Positions 11,782-13,412 of a DNA stretch of 13,412 bases are shown one piece after another. The stretch's first letter is position 1, and each line of letters opens with the position of its first letter. Source of the stretch: Bacteroidetes bacterium ADurb.Bin302. GTDB taxonomy: Bacteria > Bacteroidota > Bacteroidia > Bacteroidales > Paludibacteraceae. The position numbers and the translations under genes were made by a program. A model generated the notes under the pieces. The model worked only from the letters and a program-made list of their open reading frames with translations. It was not told where the DNA came from and made no database searches. Location: the NCBI GenBank assembly GCA_002069025.1, contig MWBK01000237.1:1-13412 (forward strand), given 5' to 3'.

Positions 11782-11981
11782 TCTTCAGTCAAAGTCAAAT
11801 TATCACAATACTCGTGAATATACTCTTTGGCTTGTTGAACATTCTCCGGCATCCAAAAAATTTCAGAAGGATAAATATTATCTTCTTCGTTCTCTTTGTA
11901 AATTTGTTGAACATATTCAAGAAATGCTTCATCTGAATGAAACTCTTTTCTTATATTGTCATTATTGATAACTACATACAT
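11778..11981 (-). CDS. Small acidic protein
   Basis: This 67-residue protein starts with a strand (MYVVINND) followed by an acidic helix (DEAFLEYVQQIYKENEEDN), a PSEIFWMPEN turn and a second helix (QAKEYIHEYCDNL). A small alpha/beta fold is likely; no family recognised. It is a single-gene unit with a 28-nt leader after the promoter. The stop codon is contributed by the next promoter element. Confidence 0.8.
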   Translation of the reverse strand: MYVVINNDNIRKEFHSDEAFLEYVQQIYKENEEDNIYPSEIFWMPENVQQAKEYIHEYCDNLTLTEE

Positions 11982-12009
11982 TGAGATGTTGATTTTTAGT
12001 TAATGTGTA

Positions 12010-12038
12010 ATCTACAAAAGGGAGATGTGTTTTCTTAC
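12010..12038 (-). promoter_or_regulatory. 29-nt promoter element P23
   Basis: Intact copy with a CTCCC spacer, 28 nt from the ATG of 11778..11981 and 2 nt after the stop of 12041..12391. Confidence 0.72.
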
Positions 12039-12040
12039 AA

Positions 12041-12391
12041 TTAATTAATTTTTTCAAATAACTTATCAATTTTAAAATATCCAATTGCACCAACTATTGT
12101 TGACCACGGATAGCGTCTTCCATCTTTAGTAATAACTACCAACGACTTCATGCTACCTTTTGGTGCAATGTTTGCATCGGATACTTTATATGCCCAATCA
12201 GGAAGTTTATCAAGATTTATTTTATTTCGAACAGGATATAAAACAAATCCCCACACTGGGTGATTGCCTCCGTAAAGAGTGTGGTGAATTACACAATCTT
12301 CTGTATGACGTACAACTTCAAGAGTAAGAACATCTCCTTTCTGACAAATGCCATCAAGATTTTTATAAGAAACTTTAGTTAGTACTTTCAT
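12041..12391 (-). CDS. Unknown beta-rich protein
   Basis: This 116-residue protein opens with KGDVLTLEVV-type strands, a His-rich middle (RHTEDCVIHHTLYGGNHPVWG) and PVRNKINLDKLPDWAYKVSD. It ends with VVITKDGRRYPWSTIVGAIG and a basic helix. The KGDVLTLEVV start resembles a small beta-barrel, but no family is assigned. It is a single-gene unit. Its ATG is 5 nt from the promoter element, with no upstream alternative. Confidence 0.85.
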   Translation of the reverse strand: MKVLTKVSYKNLDGICQKGDVLTLEVVRHTEDCVIHHTLYGGNHPVWGFVLYPVRNKINLDKLPDWAYKVSDANIAPKGSMKSLVVITKDGRRYPWSTIVGAIGYFKIDKLFEKIN

Positions 12392-12396
12392 ACGTT

Positions 12397-12425
12397 ATCT
12401 ACAAAATTGTGTATTGGAATCTTAC
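12397..12425 (-). promoter_or_regulatory. 29-nt promoter element P24
   Basis: Intact copy (ACAATTTTG core), 5 nt from the ATG of 12041..12391. The TAA of 12422..12868 lies in GTAAGA. Confidence 0.75.
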
Positions 12426-12868
12426 AAATTCTCTTGTTTACTTTTTATTTCCTCCATAATTTCCTCAACCATTTTTAAGCCAAGTTTATTAGCTTCTTTT
12501 TCTATGGCCATCTGTTTCTTTTTTTCCTTTGGAGTCATTAAAAAATATGGGTCAATGTGATGGTATCTAACATATTTGACAAGACCTTTTTTAAAGGCTT
12601 TATTCAAATTGTTTTTGTAAAGCATATTGATATATTCAATCATAACTTTCTTCTCATCCATTTGAATTGCAGTCTTAATCAGAACCAAGGAAAGAGAGTG
12701 ATAGTAATCCAAATCCGAGAAACAGTTTCGTTCATGAATTTCATAAGGCACAATCGGTGGATTAACTTTTACGTCTTCAGCAAATTTAGCTATACGATTT
12801 TTGATTTTATCAAATAATCCAAGCGCTACATGGCGCAAAAAGTTTTTGTTGTTTTCAGCATTTGTCAT
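12422..12868 (-). CDS. Unknown charged helical protein
   Basis: This 148-residue protein is Lys/Glu-rich and predicted mostly helical. Its centre holds ERNCFSDLDYYHSLSLVLIK and an aromatic patch (VRYHHIDPYFLMTPKEKKKQ), and it ends in a long charged helix (residues about 115-147) that may form a coiled coil. No nuclease or kinase motif is visible. It is a single-gene unit with its ATG 5 nt after the promoter. Confidence 0.85.
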   Translation of the reverse strand: MTNAENNKNFLRHVALGLFDKIKNRIAKFAEDVKVNPPIVPYEIHERNCFSDLDYYHSLSLVLIKTAIQMDEKKVMIEYINMLYKNNLNKAFKKGLVKYVRYHHIDPYFLMTPKEKKKQMAIEKEANKLGLKMVEEIMEEIKSKQENL

Positions 12869-12873
12869 AGTTA

Positions 12874-12902
12874 ATCTACAAAACTAAGAAAAGGAATCTT
12901 AC
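12874..12902 (-). promoter_or_regulatory. 29-nt promoter element P25
   Basis: Intact copy with a TAGTTTTG core, 5 nt from the ATG of 12422..12868. The TAA of 12899..13075 lies in GTAAGA. Confidence 0.75.
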
Positions 12903-13075
12903 GCTGTTAGCTCCAATTTTAACAAAATTTCTTTTGCTTTTTTTACTGTTTGCTCTATCATTGCACGCTCAACGTCACCGAGATTACCAGCGTTTAGCTT
13001 GTTCTGAGCATTATGAAAAGTTTCATTCAGAGATGAAATAATGAATTGTTTTTCTGCAAATGTTAAATCTTTCAT
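12899..13075 (-). CDS. Small helical protein, 58 residues
   Basis: The protein begins MKDLTFAEKQFIISSLNETF and ends in AKEILLKLELTA. It is a two-helix protein with an NKLNAGNLGD turn. It is under 60 codons, but well supported: its ATG overlaps the stop of 13072..13383 as ATGA, and its TAA falls within the next promoter element, a pattern shared by nine genes here. The frame fills a gap of more than 170 nt that would otherwise be empty. Family unknown. Confidence 0.8.
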   Translation of the reverse strand: MKDLTFAEKQFIISSLNETFHNAQNKLNAGNLGDVERAMIEQTVKKAKEILLKLELTA

Positions 13076-13383
13076 GAATTAAATTTTGGTTTAAATGCTG
13101 TGGGAGCTTGTTCTTTAGTATATTCTGTTTTTCCACACAATTTGCAAGTACGACTCCAACGTGGAACTTCTTTGTCTGTATATCCTGATGCTACTGGCCA
13201 CACATCGCTTCCATGACCTTCATATTTTATTCCATATGGAACCTTTTCAGTTTCGGGGTCATATTTCGCTTCGGGAAAAGTATGGGTGCAATTCCTTTGT
13301 GCCGATTCAATTTGTGAATCGAGGATTTGCAAACGGGAGCGGAGTTCATTCCGTTCTTTTATTTTGGCTATAATGTCGCTCAT
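13072..13383 (-). CDS. CxH/CxxC small zinc-binding protein
   Basis: This 103-residue protein has an N-terminal charged helix (residues 3-30, a likely coiled coil). It is followed by Cys32-Thr-His34 and, after a Gly/Tyr/Pro-rich middle, Cys80-Lys-Leu-Cys83 in a W-S-R-T-C-K-L-C-G-K context. Together these can hold one zinc ion. Similar CxH...WxRxCxxCG proteins occur in phages from memory; their function is not known. Its ATG has no promoter element in the 29 nt left before the window edge, so it is probably not the first gene of its operon, or the promoter lies further upstream. Confidence 0.84.
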   Translation of the reverse strand: MSDIIAKIKERNELRSRLQILDSQIESAQRNCTHTFPEAKYDPETEKVPYGIKYEGHGSDVWPVASGYTDKEVPRWSRTCKLCGKTEYTKEQAPTAFKPKFNS

Positions 13384-13412
13384 ATGTTAGAATAATCTTT
13401 AATGATGCAATT

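Noticed and set aside
13..12902. The regularly recurring 29-nt element as a CRISPR array or mobile repeat
   Set aside because: Intervals between copies are irregular and filled by genes, and the interior of each copy varies; the geometry fits a promoter instead.
1..13412. tRNA genes or other structured RNA genes
   Set aside because: I found no cloverleaf-like stretch or GTTCRANNC box in a gene-free interval; the only sizeable gaps are the two terminator-promoter cassettes.
1..13412. A known anti-phage or toxin-antitoxin system
   Set aside because: No recognisable toxin, nuclease pair or methylase; the only enzymes seen are RNase HI and the HNH endonuclease.

Overview
The window looks like the small-gene (accessory or early) region of a large tailed phage infecting a member of the Bacteroidota. 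The sequence is AT-rich. All 39 genes I support, including one cut off at the left edge, lie on the minus strand. Most encode proteins of 58-170 residues without a recognisable family. Genes abut, or overlap through TAATG or ATGA junctions. Recognisable products are an RNase HI with a viroplasmin-like N-terminal domain (6585..7265), a small HNH endonuclease (4753..5205), a DUF1737-like protein (11374..11568) and three small Cys-rich or zinc-ribbon proteins. The host assignment rests on the Bacteroidetes-type RNase HI, on a TTTG/TAnnTTTG promoter at 9680..9709, and on A-rich leaders without clear Shine-Dalgarno sites. No structural, packaging or replication hallmark gene is present, so the phage identity is inferred.

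The main discovery is a 29-nt promoter-like element, GTAAGA-N14-TTTGTAGAT on the minus strand. It occurs 23 times intact, with the two conserved blocks always at the same distance, plus two decayed copies. Nearly every gene or short operon has one just upstream. In 15 of 23 cases the ATG follows exactly 5 nt after the element, so the mRNA would be leaderless or nearly so. In the other 8 the ATG is 16-31 nt away, usually behind an A-rich leader. Stop codons of upstream genes often lie inside the GTAAGA block, and two genes are translated through the element. I infer a phage-specific promoter class.

A second unit occurs twice (5264..5388 and 9676..9805): a rho-independent terminator for minus-strand transcripts, a conserved stretch of about 90-100 nt, and a host-like promoter. 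These cut the window into three blocks, read right to left.

Block 1 (13412 to 9777) holds genes from a CxH/CxxC protein down to a small basic protein, ending at a terminator. It includes two genes below 60 codons (11174..11353 and 12899..13075). Block 2 (9709 to 5358) starts with the host-like promoter, contains the RNase HI and many unknown genes, and ends at the second terminator. Block 3 (5300 to 1) begins with the second host-like promoter and the HNH gene. It ends with a tandem pair of paralogues (44..499, 955..1443) separated by an AT-rich unrelated gene.

One reading is that the genome uses strong host-like promoters at block starts and a dense field of phage-specific promoters, one per gene or short operon, to express small host-takeover proteins. 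The function of most products cannot be read from the sequence.
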